64,000 nucleotides of DNA, from NCBI GenBank assembly GCA_016714795.1, contig JADKCA010000004.1, positions 62,001 through 126,000 of the forward strand, given 5' to 3'. The notes beneath the pieces are model-generated. The model saw only the letters and a list, made by a program, of their open reading frames with translations. It was not told the DNA's origin and searched no databases. Numbering within the stretch: position 1 is the stretch's first letter; every line of letters starts with the position of its first letter. This stretch comes from Sphingomonadales bacterium (GTDB lineage Bacteria > Pseudomonadota > Alphaproteobacteria > Sphingomonadales > Sphingomonadaceae). Below are positions 14,637-23,752 of the stretch, piece after piece. Both the position numbers and the translations under genes were made by a program.

Positions 14637-16946
14637 TCAGAAGGACTTCTTGACCGACACAGCCCATTCACGCGGACGACCAACCTGAGAGTAGATCGTG
14701 CCCGAGAAGCCATAGACCGATGCAAAGCGGAACGGCGTGTAATATTTGTCGAACAGGTTCTGCACTTCGAGCGAAACCGACAGGTCTTCGTCCGAATTCT
14801 TCCACGTCAGACGCGCATTGGCGAGGGTGACGCTGGGGAAGTATTCGATCGGGAGACCGCCACCCAAGCGGCCAGCGCTGCTCTTGGCAGTGTAGCTCAG
14901 ATCGAAGCGCGGCGTCAGCGAGCCCGAACCCAGTTCGGCCTTGTACTGAATGCCAAGGCTGCCCTTCCACTTCGGCGTCACGATCGGATCGGTCAGCAGA
15001 ATGGCGTTTCCAACGCGGGGATCGATGTTCGACCAGTGGCCGGACAGGTGGCTGATCGAGCCATCAATGTCGAGCCCCGGAACCGGATTGGCATTCATTT
15101 CAAGTTCGAAACCCTTGATCTTGCCATTGCCGGCGTTCTGGCGGGCACCGCACGGCGCATTCGAACCCAGCGACGCACAGGTGATCAGCGGCAGCTGGAT
15201 GTCCTGATAGTCGTTGATGAACGCTGACAGGTTCAGGCGCAGGCGGCGGTCCAGAAGATCGGTCTTGAGACCGATTTCATAAGCCGTCACCGTTTCCGGA
15301 TCGAAGCTGCCGTTCAGGGCCTGGGCCGCGTCGAACGGACGAGCGGTCACGCCACCGCCCTTGAAGCCCGTGCCCACGGTCACATAGGCCAGAACAGCAG
15401 GCGAGAAGCGGTAGTCAGCCGAGATGCGCCAATCGAGCTTGTTGCCGTTGTAGAGCGCTTTCACGCCATCCAATGCCCCAAGGAAGGTGCTGACCGTTCC
15501 GTCATAATTCTTGCGAACGAAGGTGTAGTCCTTGTGTTCGTCGGTAAAGCGCAGACCGCCGGTCAGCGTCAGGGCTTCCGTAGGACGGACAAAGACCGAT
15601 GCGAACACCGCCTTGCTGTCTGCATTCACCGGGTCGTTGCCCAGGAACTGGAAGTTCAGGCCCGGCGCGATGTAGCGGATGTCCTGACGGGTGAAATAGA
15701 CCGAGCGCTGATCCGAATAAAAGGCACCCAGCGTAAAATCGACCATGTCGCCGACCTTGCCGTTCAGACGCAGTTCCTGACTGAAGAACTTGAAGCGGAG
15801 ATCGTTGTACCCGCCTGCACCACGGCCGGCAAAGGGCGAGAAATCGTCATCCGTGCCCCACTTCTGGCGATAGTGGCGATAGGCCGTGATCGACTGGAGG
15901 TTGAGGCTGTCCGAGAAGTTGATCGTCAGATTGCCCGACACGCCCCAGCCATCAAATTCGGTCTGGTTGGGCATGAAATAACCCTGACCGACCTGGCCGC
16001 CTGCGGGCAGGTAGAAGCTCGCATAGGTGCAGAACTTGCCGCAATAGGCATTCGCCGTTGCCGCAATCGTCTGCGTCACGACTTCCGCTGCATTCGAGCG
16101 GTCTTCATGCGTATAGTCTGCCGCGAGGGTGAAATCGACCGTGTCATTGTTGTAACGCAGCGCGCCGCGCACACCCGAATAATTCTTCTCGCCCAGCTTT
16201 TCCATGACGCAGTTGGAACCGGAGCTCGGGAAGCCGGTGATGCCTTCCGGGTTGCCGGGATTCGCGCAGCCATAATCGACCTGATCGACATAGCCTTCCT
16301 GACGCTTGTACACGCCAGAGATACGGGCCGCGAGATTTTCGCTCAAGGCGAAATTGGCGCTGGCACGCAGATCGACGCGGTTGCGGCTGCCATACACAGC
16401 TTCCACCGAACCGCTATTTTCCTGGCTTGGCTTCTTCGAGAAAAGCTTGATGGCACCACCGATCGAGTTACGACCGGTCAGCGTGCCCTGCGGGCCGCGC
16501 AGAACTTCGACGCGCTCCAGATCGAGCAGATCGAAGATGCCGCCGGTCAGCGTGGCATAATAGACATCATCGACATACATGCCGACGCCGGGTTCGTAGG
16601 CCGGGTTGAAGTCGAACTGGCCAATGCCGCGGATGGAAGCACCCAGCGACGAGCCATAGGCACCGCCCATGGCGTTCAGCGTCACGTTCGGGGCCTGTGC
16701 CGCGATCTGCGACAGATCGGTCTGGTTACGCGATTCGAGCAGAGCCGAGTCGACCGCCGTGATGGACAGCGGCGTATCCTGAAGATTCTGTTCGCGGAAC
16801 TGCGCGGTGACGACGATTTCAGCGTTGCCGGATTCCTCATCGGCGGCCTGCTGCGCGAATGCGGGCGCTGCGCTCAGGGCGCAGGCTGCGGCGGATGCTG
16901 CCAAAACGGCACGAAAAACGGTGGTGCGACGTGTGGTCACGGACAT
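14637..16946 (-). CDS. TonB-dependent outer-membrane receptor
   Basis: 769-residue outer-membrane receptor: signal peptide (1-31, ends AFAQ), TonB box EIVVTA (about 43-48), plug domain (about 55-165, with RGPQGTLTGRNSIGG), and a 22-strand barrel ending in the aromatic residue Phe769 (SVKKSF). It carries the shared operator upstream and sits beside phenolic catabolism genes, so import of an aromatic or lignin oligomer is likelier than iron-siderophore uptake, though specificity cannot be read from sequence. Sphingomonads use such receptors for aromatic acids (DdvT in SYK-6 is an example). Confidence 0.93.
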   Translation of the reverse strand: MSVTTRRTTVFRAVLAASAAACALSAAPAFAQQAADEESGNAEIVVTAQFREQNLQDTPLSITAVDSALLESRNQTDLSQIAAQAPNVTLNAMGGAYGSSLGASIRGIGQFDFNPAYEPGVGMYVDDVYYATLTGGIFDLLDLERVEVLRGPQGTLTGRNSIGGAIKLFSKKPSQENSGSVEAVYGSRNRVDLRASANFALSENLAARISGVYKRQEGYVDQVDYGCANPGNPEGITGFPSSGSNCVMEKLGEKNYSGVRGALRYNNDTVDFTLAADYTHEDRSNAAEVVTQTIAATANAYCGKFCTYASFYLPAGGQVGQGYFMPNQTEFDGWGVSGNLTINFSDSLNLQSITAYRHYRQKWGTDDDFSPFAGRGAGGYNDLRFKFFSQELRLNGKVGDMVDFTLGAFYSDQRSVYFTRQDIRYIAPGLNFQFLGNDPVNADSKAVFASVFVRPTEALTLTGGLRFTDEHKDYTFVRKNYDGTVSTFLGALDGVKALYNGNKLDWRISADYRFSPAVLAYVTVGTGFKGGGVTARPFDAAQALNGSFDPETVTAYEIGLKTDLLDRRLRLNLSAFINDYQDIQLPLITCASLGSNAPCGARQNAGNGKIKGFELEMNANPVPGLDIDGSISHLSGHWSNIDPRVGNAILLTDPIVTPKWKGSLGIQYKAELGSGSLTPRFDLSYTAKSSAGRLGGGLPIEYFPSVTLANARLTWKNSDEDLSVSLEVQNLFDKYYTPFRFASVYGFSGTIYSQVGRPREWAVSVKKSF

Positions 16947-16999
16947 TTCACTCCCCTCCTAAAGGTTCAGTCGAAAACCCGCCTTGAAACGCGCGGGCA

Positions 17000-17026
17000 C
17001 TAACTTTTGTTAGCAATACATACAAT
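17000..17026 (+). promoter_or_regulatory. Candidate operator copy 3 before the TonB receptor
   Basis: 17006-17026 reads TTTGT-TA-GCAA-T-AC-AT-ACAA-T, the same spaced pattern as at 2156 and 8597. Its left part, CTAAC-N6-TAGCAAT at 17000-17017, recurs at 43818-43835 before the stilbene operon. It lies 54-80 bp upstream of the receptor start. The 201-bp gap here otherwise holds no gene. Confidence 0.5.
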
Positions 17027-17147
17027 GTTGCCCAATGCAAGATGGAAACATGTCGCTACGGCAGCCTGCAACTTTCTTGCGATGTGAGTGGCATTTTTGC
17101 ATCATCTGTTTCAAAAGACCCTGAAATCTGCCCGTCCAGCGCCGTTA

Positions 17148-17447
17148 CTATGAGCGCTCTTCACGGTCGCGGGCGTCTCGCCTGCGGGCGGAGCCGCGGC
17201 GCAGGCCCTTGTCCGCCCAGCGTCCCATGCGGGGCTGCTTGCGCTTGAAGCGGACATAACGCCGCCGCGCCCAGACCGAGTTCTGAAGCACCAGCCCCAA
17301 GCCAATGGCAAAGGTAAAGATGCCGCCCGGCCCCGGTAGCGGGCCAAGCAAAGGCGTAACCAGCAGGAACACGGCACCAAGCCCCAGCAGGGCATAGCGC
17401 ACCGCAGGCTTTTGACGCAGGCTTGACCATCGGGTGGGGGAACTCAT
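17148..17447 (-). CDS. Small membrane protein, PGPGW-like
   Basis: About 99 residues from the ATG at 17447. One long hydrophobic stretch (YALLGLGAVFLLVTPLLG and GGIFTFAIGLGLVLQNS) contains PLPGPGG, recalling the PGPGW family of small bacterial membrane proteins, and the tail is strongly basic. Function unknown. Confidence 0.55.
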   Translation of the reverse strand: MSSPTRWSSLRQKPAVRYALLGLGAVFLLVTPLLGPLPGPGGIFTFAIGLGLVLQNSVWARRRYVRFKRKQPRMGRWADKGLRRGSARRRDARDREERS

Positions 17448-17486
17448 CCCTGGCATGTGGGCTTTGCGCCCGCACTCCACAAGGTG

Positions 17487-17708
17487 TCAGGCCGGCCTGC
17501 TGTGCCGACGCTCGACAGAAGGCGGGAAACGCGCGACGAGTGCTGGCGGCCGGATCGGTCGGGGCACCAGATTGCCGCCGCAATTGGGGCAGGCCTCCAG
17601 CCCGCACTGGCGGCAGAAGGTGCATTCGAACGAACAGATCAGGGCGTCCGGGCTGTCAGGCGGCAGATCTCGCCCGCACGCCTCGCAGTCCGGGCGCAGT
17701 TCCAGCAT
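17487..17708 (-). CDS. DUF1272 small cysteine-rich protein
   Basis: 73 residues with MLELRPDCEACGRDLPP at the start and further cysteine pairs (CSFECTFCRQC, ACPNCGG). These are the conserved cysteines of the DUF1272 family, thought to bind zinc. Its ATG shares one base with the glmM stop codon, so it is translated from the glmM mRNA. No function is established. Confidence 0.85.
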   Translation of the reverse strand: MLELRPDCEACGRDLPPDSPDALICSFECTFCRQCGLEACPNCGGNLVPRPIRPPALVARFPPSVERRHSRPA

Positions 17709-19048
17709 CAGGCCGCGGCCTCCTGCACCGCATCACAAATCGCATCCACCACGCGCTCGACCTGCCCCGCATCATCGCCTTCGGCCATGACGCGGATCAC
17801 CGGTTCGGTCCCCGATGGACGGATAACCAGGCGTCCGTTGCCGTTCAGTTCCGCTTCGGCATCCGCAATCACTGCCTTCACCCGGGCATCATTGAGCGGC
17901 CTGCCGCCCGAGAAGCGGACATTCTTGAGCAATTGCGGAACCGGATCAAACAAATGGAACAGGTCGCTCGCCCGCTTTTGCTGGCGTACCATTTCCGCCA
18001 GCAATTGCAGCGCGGCAACCAGCCCGTCGCCGGTTGTGGCATAATCGGACAGGATCATGTGGCCGGACTGTTCACCGCCCACGTTGAAGCCTTTCGCGCG
18101 CATCCGTTCCAGCACATAGCGGTCGCCGACGCCGGTGCGCTCCAGCGTCAGCCCTTCCTCGGCCAGAAAGCGTTCCAGCCCCAGATTGGACATGACCGTG
18201 GCCACCACGCCGCCGCCTTGCAACCGGCCTTCCCGCGCCCAGCTGGAGCCGATCAGCCCCATGATCTGGTCTCCGTCCACCACGCGGCCCTGTTCATCGA
18301 CCACGATCAGCCGGTCTGCATCACCATCCAGCGCGATGCCGATGTCCGCGCCGCTGGCCACTACGGTTTCCTGCAACAGGTGGGGGTGCGTCGATCCGCA
18401 TTGATTGTTGATATTGGTGCCGTTGGGGCTGACCCCGATTGCCACGATTTCGGCACCCAGTTCCCACAGGGCGGACGGCGCAACCTGATAAGCCGCGCCA
18501 TTGGCACAATCGATGACGACCTTCAGGTCATCCAGCCGCAATTCTTCGGGAAAGCAGGATTTTGCGAAGTGGATATAGCGTCCGCGCGCATCCTCCACGC
18601 GCCGGGCGCGCCCGATCTTTTCCGAGGCCGCCAGCACCGGCTCCAGTTCCAGCAGCGCTTCGATCTCATGCTCGTCAGCGTCCGACAGCTTGTACCCATC
18701 GGGTCCGAACAGCTTGATGCCATTGTCAAAATAGGGGTTGTGGCTGGCCGACAACATCACACCCAGATCCGCGCGCATCGACCGCGTCAGCATCGCGACG
18801 GCAGGCGTCGGCATCGGCCCCACCTGAACCACATCCATGCCCACCGACGTGAAGCCGGATACCAGTGCGTTTTCCAGCATATAGCCGGACAGTCTGGTAT
18901 CCTTGCCGATGACGACGCGGTGGCGGTGATTGCCGCGCACGAAATGTGCACCGGCGGCCTGCCCCACTTTCATGGCCATCGCAGCGGTCATGGCCCCTGC
19001 GTTGGTTCTCCCCCTGATGCCATCAGTACCAAAAAAATTGCGCGCCAT
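17708..19048 (-). CDS. glmM: Phosphoglucosamine mutase
   Basis: Converts glucosamine-6-phosphate to glucosamine-1-phosphate for peptidoglycan and lipopolysaccharide precursors. 446 residues, normal for GlmM, from ATG 19048 (ARNFFGTDGIRGR). Catalytic phosphoserine Ser102 in SASHNP, metal-binding DGDADR, and phosphate-binding RPSGTEPVIRVM near the C-terminus. A longer in-frame extension upstream is not coding. Confidence 0.97.
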   Translation of the reverse strand: MARNFFGTDGIRGRTNAGAMTAAMAMKVGQAAGAHFVRGNHRHRVVIGKDTRLSGYMLENALVSGFTSVGMDVVQVGPMPTPAVAMLTRSMRADLGVMLSASHNPYFDNGIKLFGPDGYKLSDADEHEIEALLELEPVLAASEKIGRARRVEDARGRYIHFAKSCFPEELRLDDLKVVIDCANGAAYQVAPSALWELGAEIVAIGVSPNGTNINNQCGSTHPHLLQETVVASGADIGIALDGDADRLIVVDEQGRVVDGDQIMGLIGSSWAREGRLQGGGVVATVMSNLGLERFLAEEGLTLERTGVGDRYVLERMRAKGFNVGGEQSGHMILSDYATTGDGLVAALQLLAEMVRQQKRASDLFHLFDPVPQLLKNVRFSGGRPLNDARVKAVIADAEAELNGNGRLVIRPSGTEPVIRVMAEGDDAGQVERVVDAICDAVQEAAA

Positions 19049-19214
19049 TGCTGTTTTGTCCTTTGTCGCGATCGGGTCAGGCTCTTTAGAGCACGAACCC
19101 GCGCCATTTCTTGCACGAATCCGGCAAACTGCGCCAGCCCCATTCATCGGTGATTCAGCACCAGCGGCCCAGCCTTTCCTTCTGTCCGACGGATTTTGAG
19201 CAGGAGTATCGAAT

Positions 19215-20066
19215 ATGAACGGGATGATCGCACGCCACATGGTCGGATTGGCCACAGGTGTTTCACTGATGGCCGCCCCGGCCCTTGCGCTAGGCCCAAC
19301 GACCGCCAGCCCGACAACCACCCCCGTGATGGCGGCCAATGGCGGCAGCGGCGGATCAGGCGGCGCCCTGGGCGGCATTTTCGGCTGTTCGGCGGATGGC
19401 GGCAAACAGACCACCGGGGCTGTGATCGGCGGCGTCCTGGGTGGATTGCTAGGCAACCGCGTCGCCGGGCGGGGCAGCCGCACGCTGGGCACGATTTTGG
19501 GCGGCGTGGTTGGCGCAGCGGCCGGCTCCGCTTTGGGGTGCAAGCTTCAGAAGAATGACCGCGCCAAAGCCGAAAAGGCGATGGAAGACGCGCTCGCCAA
19601 GGGTGAAGACCAGAGCTGGCAGAGCGCAGAGACCGGCGCGTCGGGCACGGTCGCGGTTGCCGATGCCGCAGCGGCCAATACCGGCCTGTCCGGCATCAGC
19701 TTTGCCAAGGGTGTCGAACCGGCTGGCGGCTATGTGAAGGTTGGTCAGGCCTATGTCACCAAGGGGGCGGCGAATGTCCGCAGCGCTCCCAATCTTCAGG
19801 GCACGGTGCTGGGCCAGTTGCCTGCCGGCACGCGGGTCTGGGTTCCGGCCTCGGTACAGGGCGCGCCTTGGTATCTGATTTCGCAGGATGGTGAGGGGAA
19901 AGGCTATGTGTCCAACGCCTTGATGACAAAGGCCGCCACCAGCGTGGCCACCAATGGCTGCAAGACGGTGACGCAAACCGTGGACGTTCCCGGCGAAGGC
20001 CCGGCGTCCGAAACCTTTCAGGCCTGCAAAGGTGCCGATGGGCAATGGGTGATGACACGGGTTTAA
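19215..20066 (+). CDS. Exported glycine-zipper/SH3-domain protein
   Basis: 283 residues with an N-terminal signal peptide (ending around PALAL), a glycine-zipper 2TM segment like the 17-kDa surface antigen (GAVIGGVLGGLLGNRVAG, then GTILGGVVGAAAGSALG), and a bacterial SH3 domain (about 175-235, with ANVRSAPNLQGTVLG). Two cysteines close the C-terminal part. Probably an envelope protein that contacts peptidoglycan. It is divergent from glmM. Confidence 0.75.
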   Translation: MNGMIARHMVGLATGVSLMAAPALALGPTTASPTTTPVMAANGGSGGSGGALGGIFGCSADGGKQTTGAVIGGVLGGLLGNRVAGRGSRTLGTILGGVVGAAAGSALGCKLQKNDRAKAEKAMEDALAKGEDQSWQSAETGASGTVAVADAAAANTGLSGISFAKGVEPAGGYVKVGQAYVTKGAANVRSAPNLQGTVLGQLPAGTRVWVPASVQGAPWYLISQDGEGKGYVSNALMTKAATSVATNGCKTVTQTVDVPGEGPASETFQACKGADGQWVMTRV

Positions 20067-20115
20067 GGGCGAACAAAGCCCTGTGGGTGCGGCGATTGCT
20101 GTGGCGCACCCACCA

Positions 20116-20138
20116 GCCCCTCCGCAAGCGGGAGGGGC
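20116..20138. repeat. Short GC-rich hairpin
   Basis: GCCCCTCC-gcaag-CGGGAGGGGC type stem between two convergent genes. There is no T-run, so terminator activity is uncertain; a similar hairpin follows the MarR gene at 43706-43735. Confidence 0.5.
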
Positions 20139-20199
20139 GCGAGACCTGACCTCTTAAAAATCGGCCTAGACGCAGCGGCGTGGGTGAGCTGCCTGCGCT

Positions 20200-21378
20200 T
20201 CAGCAGCCCCGGCCCATCACCGCCCCGAACACCGACGGCTTGCAGCGCGGTTCGCCCTGCGGTGCCCCGCCACCCATCATGCCGCCCATGCCGCCGCCGA
20301 CCATTGCGCTGGTCATGGAGCGGTACCGGACCCGCGCCGTCCAATCGACATGCCACACGCCCGTGGGCGGTTTGGGCGGATATGCAAAATTCGCCTCCGG
20401 GCCATAGGCGTAGAGATTGGCCATCATGAAATCAGGGGCCGCTGCCCGCACTTCTGCAGGAATGGCGCAACTGGTCTGGGTCGGCGGCATCACCACCTTT
20501 TCACCAATCAGCCGCTGCACCACCGAGGGAGACAGCCAGTCCCACAGACCGCCGCCAAATTCCTTGGCAGAGGAAGAGGACCACCACACCATATCCCCCA
20601 TCTCGCCGCGCTGCTGATCCACCTTTCCACCCATCGCCCAGGCGTGATAGCCGGTGGCGACCGGCAACGCGTTCCAGCTCAGCACGGTTGCCCCGCCCAT
20701 CGAGGTGGTGCGCATCGTCAGCCCGCCCATGAAATCCTGCGCCAGCGAGAATTTGATCTCAGGCGAATAATTGCCCGCCACCCGATGTTCGCCGATCAGC
20801 GACGAGCCCGGCTGCGGCTGTTTTCCGCCCTTGCCATTGGGCCATTCGCCATAAGTGCGGCTGTTGGTCAGATTCGGCCCGCGATCCGCCGGAACGCGCG
20901 CCGAAAACAGGCCGGGTGGGAATTGACCCTTGGCCACTTTGGAAAAATCAATGATGACAGGCTGGCCTTTGCCCGCCTTGGCACCACATCCCCAGAACAG
21001 CAGCAGGCGGCCCTTGGGCTGTTCAAACCCTTCTGGCGCATCCTCAGACACAGTGCGAGTGGGCGTGATCAGCGGCAGCGCCTTGCCCACCTTCAAGGCG
21101 GCTTGCGGCAGATGGTCGGCCTTGGGGCCGCCTTTATCCGGCGAAAGCGTCGAGCCCAGCCGCAGGCGGAGCTCATAGGCCTGCTTGTTGCCGCCGCCGC
21201 CGCCAAAGGCCATCGACATCGCCCCGCCCATGCCGCGCCCCATCGCCATCATGCCCGTGACGGTGCCAACATCCATATTGTATCGGGCTTTGGGTGCCGT
21301 GGCCTGCTGCGCCATGGGCGCGCTGACCGCCACGATTGCGGCGCCTGCCAGCAATCCGATTTTGTGCCATGTTTTCAT
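20200..21378 (-). CDS. Uncharacterised exported protein with Met/Gly-rich segments
   Basis: 392 residues with a signal peptide (ends near MAQQA). Distinctive Met-Gly clusters occur twice: GMMAMGRGMGGAMSMAFGG (about 41-60) and MVGGGMGGMMGGG near the C-terminus. The central part contains LLLFWGCG and a Trp-rich segment GGGLWDWLSPSV. No domain is recognised. Methionine-rich clusters occur in some copper-handling proteins, but nothing else supports that. Single gene, convergent with the glycine-zipper gene. Confidence 0.7.
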   Translation of the reverse strand: MKTWHKIGLLAGAAIVAVSAPMAQQATAPKARYNMDVGTVTGMMAMGRGMGGAMSMAFGGGGGNKQAYELRLRLGSTLSPDKGGPKADHLPQAALKVGKALPLITPTRTVSEDAPEGFEQPKGRLLLFWGCGAKAGKGQPVIIDFSKVAKGQFPPGLFSARVPADRGPNLTNSRTYGEWPNGKGGKQPQPGSSLIGEHRVAGNYSPEIKFSLAQDFMGGLTMRTTSMGGATVLSWNALPVATGYHAWAMGGKVDQQRGEMGDMVWWSSSSAKEFGGGLWDWLSPSVVQRLIGEKVVMPPTQTSCAIPAEVRAAAPDFMMANLYAYGPEANFAYPPKPPTGVWHVDWTARVRYRSMTSAMVGGGMGGMMGGGAPQGEPRCKPSVFGAVMGRGC

Positions 21379-21498
21379 CTAAAGTCCTCCATCCCTCGAC
21401 TCTATGGATGCGACCTGATGGTCCGTTCAAACGAACTCTGTGATGATATTGGTCACAGTCAAGCCCGCACGGCAATGACTCAAATCAACCCGGACAGG

Positions 21499-22863
21499 TC
21501 AGCGCGCCCTGGAAACCCGCCAGATGCGGTTGCCTGCATCATCCGCCACCAGCAACGCGCCATTCTTGTCCACCACCAGACCCGCCGGGCGGCCATGGGC
21601 ATCGCCCTTTTCGGTGAGGAATCCGGTCAGAACATCCACCGGCTTGATCTTGTCCACCGGAAAGCCGCGCTCGTTGAACGGCACGAAGACCACTTTGTAG
21701 CCCGATGCCGGCTTGCGGTTCCACGAGCCGTGCAGGGCAACGAAAGCGCCGCGCCCAAAGCCTTCACCCAGCTGCGCGCCCTTGGCGAAGTCTATGCCCA
21801 AAGCCGCAACGTGCGGCCCCAGCGCGTAATCCGGACGCTTGGTATATTGCCGCAGATCAGGCCGGGATTGCTGGACGCGCGGATCCTGGATGCCGCCCCA
21901 GAAATAGAAGGGCCAGCCATAGAAGGTGCCGAAATCGACCGTGGTCATATAATCGGCAGGACCGTCCGAACCGAGCATGTCGCGCTCGTTGACGGTTGTC
22001 CACAGCGTCCCGGTTTGCGGGTTGAAGGCCAGCCCGTTAGGGTTGCGCAGGCCATAGGCATAGATGCCCTGTTCCTGCCGCTTGAAATTATAGTAGCGGA
22101 TCAGCGCGCGTTCGGGTTTGTTCTGGTGATAGGCCTCAAAATCGCCGCCCTCCCCGATATTGCCGTGCGAACCGACCGTCGCGAAGAGGTTTTCGCCCTT
22201 GGCATCGATGATGATGTTGCGCGCCCAGTGATTGTTGGGCGTGCCGGCCGGCAGCTTCATCAGCAGCTTGCCCTTGTCGGTGATCTTTGTGTCACCGGCC
22301 TTGTAGGGATAATAGCGCACACCATCGGTGTTGGCGATGAACAGCATATCCCGCAGCACCGCCATGCCGGTGGGAGAGTTGAGCCCGTCCAGCAGCACGG
22401 AGCGGAACTCCGCCTTGCCGTCTCCATCCGCGTCGCGCAGCAGGGTGATGCGATTGGCGGACGTGTCTGAGCCGTTGGCCTTTTTCATGACGGCGCGCGT
22501 GATGCGGTCTCCCACGCCTTTTGTCGGGCGCGCGGGACTGGTCGCTTCGGCCACCAGCACGTCGCCATTGGGGAGTTGATACACCCAGCGCGGATGATCC
22601 AGCCCTGCGGCGAACTCGTTTACCGTGAGCCCCTTGGCCGCCACCGGAGTTTGCCCGGTCTTCCAGCCGATGATCGTCGCGATATTGATCGAGGGCACAT
22701 TTTCCTGCCGGATTTCGAACACGGCCGGGGCCTGGCCCTGCATGTCTTCCAGCGAGAGCTGCGCCTTGTCCGGCGTCATATTATACCAGACCGCCGCTCC
22801 TGCGAGCACCAGCGTGATGATCGCCCCGTTGCGGATATGCTTGCGCTTTTCACTCGGTTCCAT
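21499..22863 (-). CDS. PQQ-dependent sugar dehydrogenase/sorbosone dehydrogenase family protein
   Basis: 454 residues: an N-terminal membrane anchor (about 11-27, AIITLVLAGAAVWYN), then a six-bladed propeller of the glucose/sorbosone dehydrogenase family with LDHPRWVYQLPNGDVLVAE, YAYGLRNPNGLAF, WTTVNERDMLG and HGSWNRKP. Periplasmic oxidation of an aldose or sorbosone-type substrate is the family role. Start taken at ATG 22863, which overlaps the corC-like stop by 14 bp; a longer extension is less likely. Confidence 0.85.
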   Translation of the reverse strand: MEPSEKRKHIRNGAIITLVLAGAAVWYNMTPDKAQLSLEDMQGQAPAVFEIRQENVPSINIATIIGWKTGQTPVAAKGLTVNEFAAGLDHPRWVYQLPNGDVLVAEATSPARPTKGVGDRITRAVMKKANGSDTSANRITLLRDADGDGKAEFRSVLLDGLNSPTGMAVLRDMLFIANTDGVRYYPYKAGDTKITDKGKLLMKLPAGTPNNHWARNIIIDAKGENLFATVGSHGNIGEGGDFEAYHQNKPERALIRYYNFKRQEQGIYAYGLRNPNGLAFNPQTGTLWTTVNERDMLGSDGPADYMTTVDFGTFYGWPFYFWGGIQDPRVQQSRPDLRQYTKRPDYALGPHVAALGIDFAKGAQLGEGFGRGAFVALHGSWNRKPASGYKVVFVPFNERGFPVDKIKPVDVLTGFLTEKGDAHGRPAGLVVDKNGALLVADDAGNRIWRVSRAR

Positions 22864-23752
22864 CGCGTTCGGCCTCCTCTTGCCGTGGCGCTGGCGGATG
22901 GAGGCGCATGGCGCGCACCCTCCGCTCATCTGCTTCGGTGACTTCGATTTCCCACCCGCTGGGATGCATCAGACGTGCTCCCGCAGCCGGAACCTGCCCG
23001 GCCAGCCAGAAGGCGACGCCGCCCAGCGTGTCTATATCGACATCGGTCTCTGCCAGACGCGGATCAATCTCGTCCGCCACATCATAAAGCGGCGCGCGCG
23101 CATCAGCAGACCAGCTGCCATCCTCCTGCCGGATCAGCAGGTCGACCGGCGCGTCATCATGCTCATCGGCAATCTCGTCGAAGATTTCCTCCACCAGATC
23201 TTCCAGCGTCACCAGCCCGTCGGTTCCGCCATATTCGTCGGTGACAATCGCCAGATGGATCTGCTCCGCGCGCATCCGGCCCAGAAGTTCCACCGCGCCC
23301 ATGGAGGGCGGAACGAACAAAGGCTGACGCAGGGTGAACACCTCATCGGTGGACGGTTTGGCTTCACTCGCCAGCATCGCGAACACGTCCTTCATCAGGA
23401 CCATGCCAGTGATGGTGTCCAGATCATCTCGATAAACCGGCAGGCGGCTGTGCCCGGCTTCGGCCAGCGCCTTGACCAGATCGGGAAAGCTCACCGATTC
23501 GGACACAGCGATAATGTCGGCACGAGGCACCGCGACATCGCCCACCGTGCGCTCGCCAAAATGCAGAAGGTTGCGCAGCATGTCGCGTTCGACTTCGGAG
23601 AGGTCGCCCGCTTCCGGCGTGTCTCCGTCTTCCTCCGCCTCGTCGATTACATCTTCGATTTGGTCACGCAGGCTGGCTTCGGGCTCGCCCATGATGCGGC
23701 CCTTCCACTTCTGGAAGAATCGCAGGGCGCTGCTACTGGAATCGTCAGCCAT
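22850..23752 (-). CDS. CorC/HlyC-type CBS-domain protein
   Basis: 300 residues with two CBS domains (about 65-185, VPRADIIAVSES and FVPPSMGAVELLGRM, DEYGGTDGLVTLEDLVEEI) and a C-terminal CorC/HlyC domain (about 200-285, GVAFWLAGQVP). Associated with Mg2+/Co2+ efflux and envelope maintenance. Start at 23752 (MADDSS) or 23758 (MAMADDSS); both overlap or abut the ybeY stop, as in the conserved ybeY-corC pair. Confidence 0.9.
   Translation of the reverse strand: MADDSSSSALRFFQKWKGRIMGEPEASLRDQIEDVIDEAEEDGDTPEAGDLSEVERDMLRNLLHFGERTVGDVAVPRADIIAVSESVSFPDLVKALAEAGHSRLPVYRDDLDTITGMVLMKDVFAMLASEAKPSTDEVFTLRQPLFVPPSMGAVELLGRMRAEQIHLAIVTDEYGGTDGLVTLEDLVEEIFDEIADEHDDAPVDLLIRQEDGSWSADARAPLYDVADEIDPRLAETDVDIDTLGGVAFWLAGQVPAAGARLMHPSGWEIEVTEADERRVRAMRLHPPAPRQEEAERDGTE

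Noticed and set aside
20350..22470. 706-codon open frame on the plus strand
   Set aside because: Antisense to the Met/Gly-rich exported protein and the sorbosone-type dehydrogenase; no signal, motif or ribosome-binding site.
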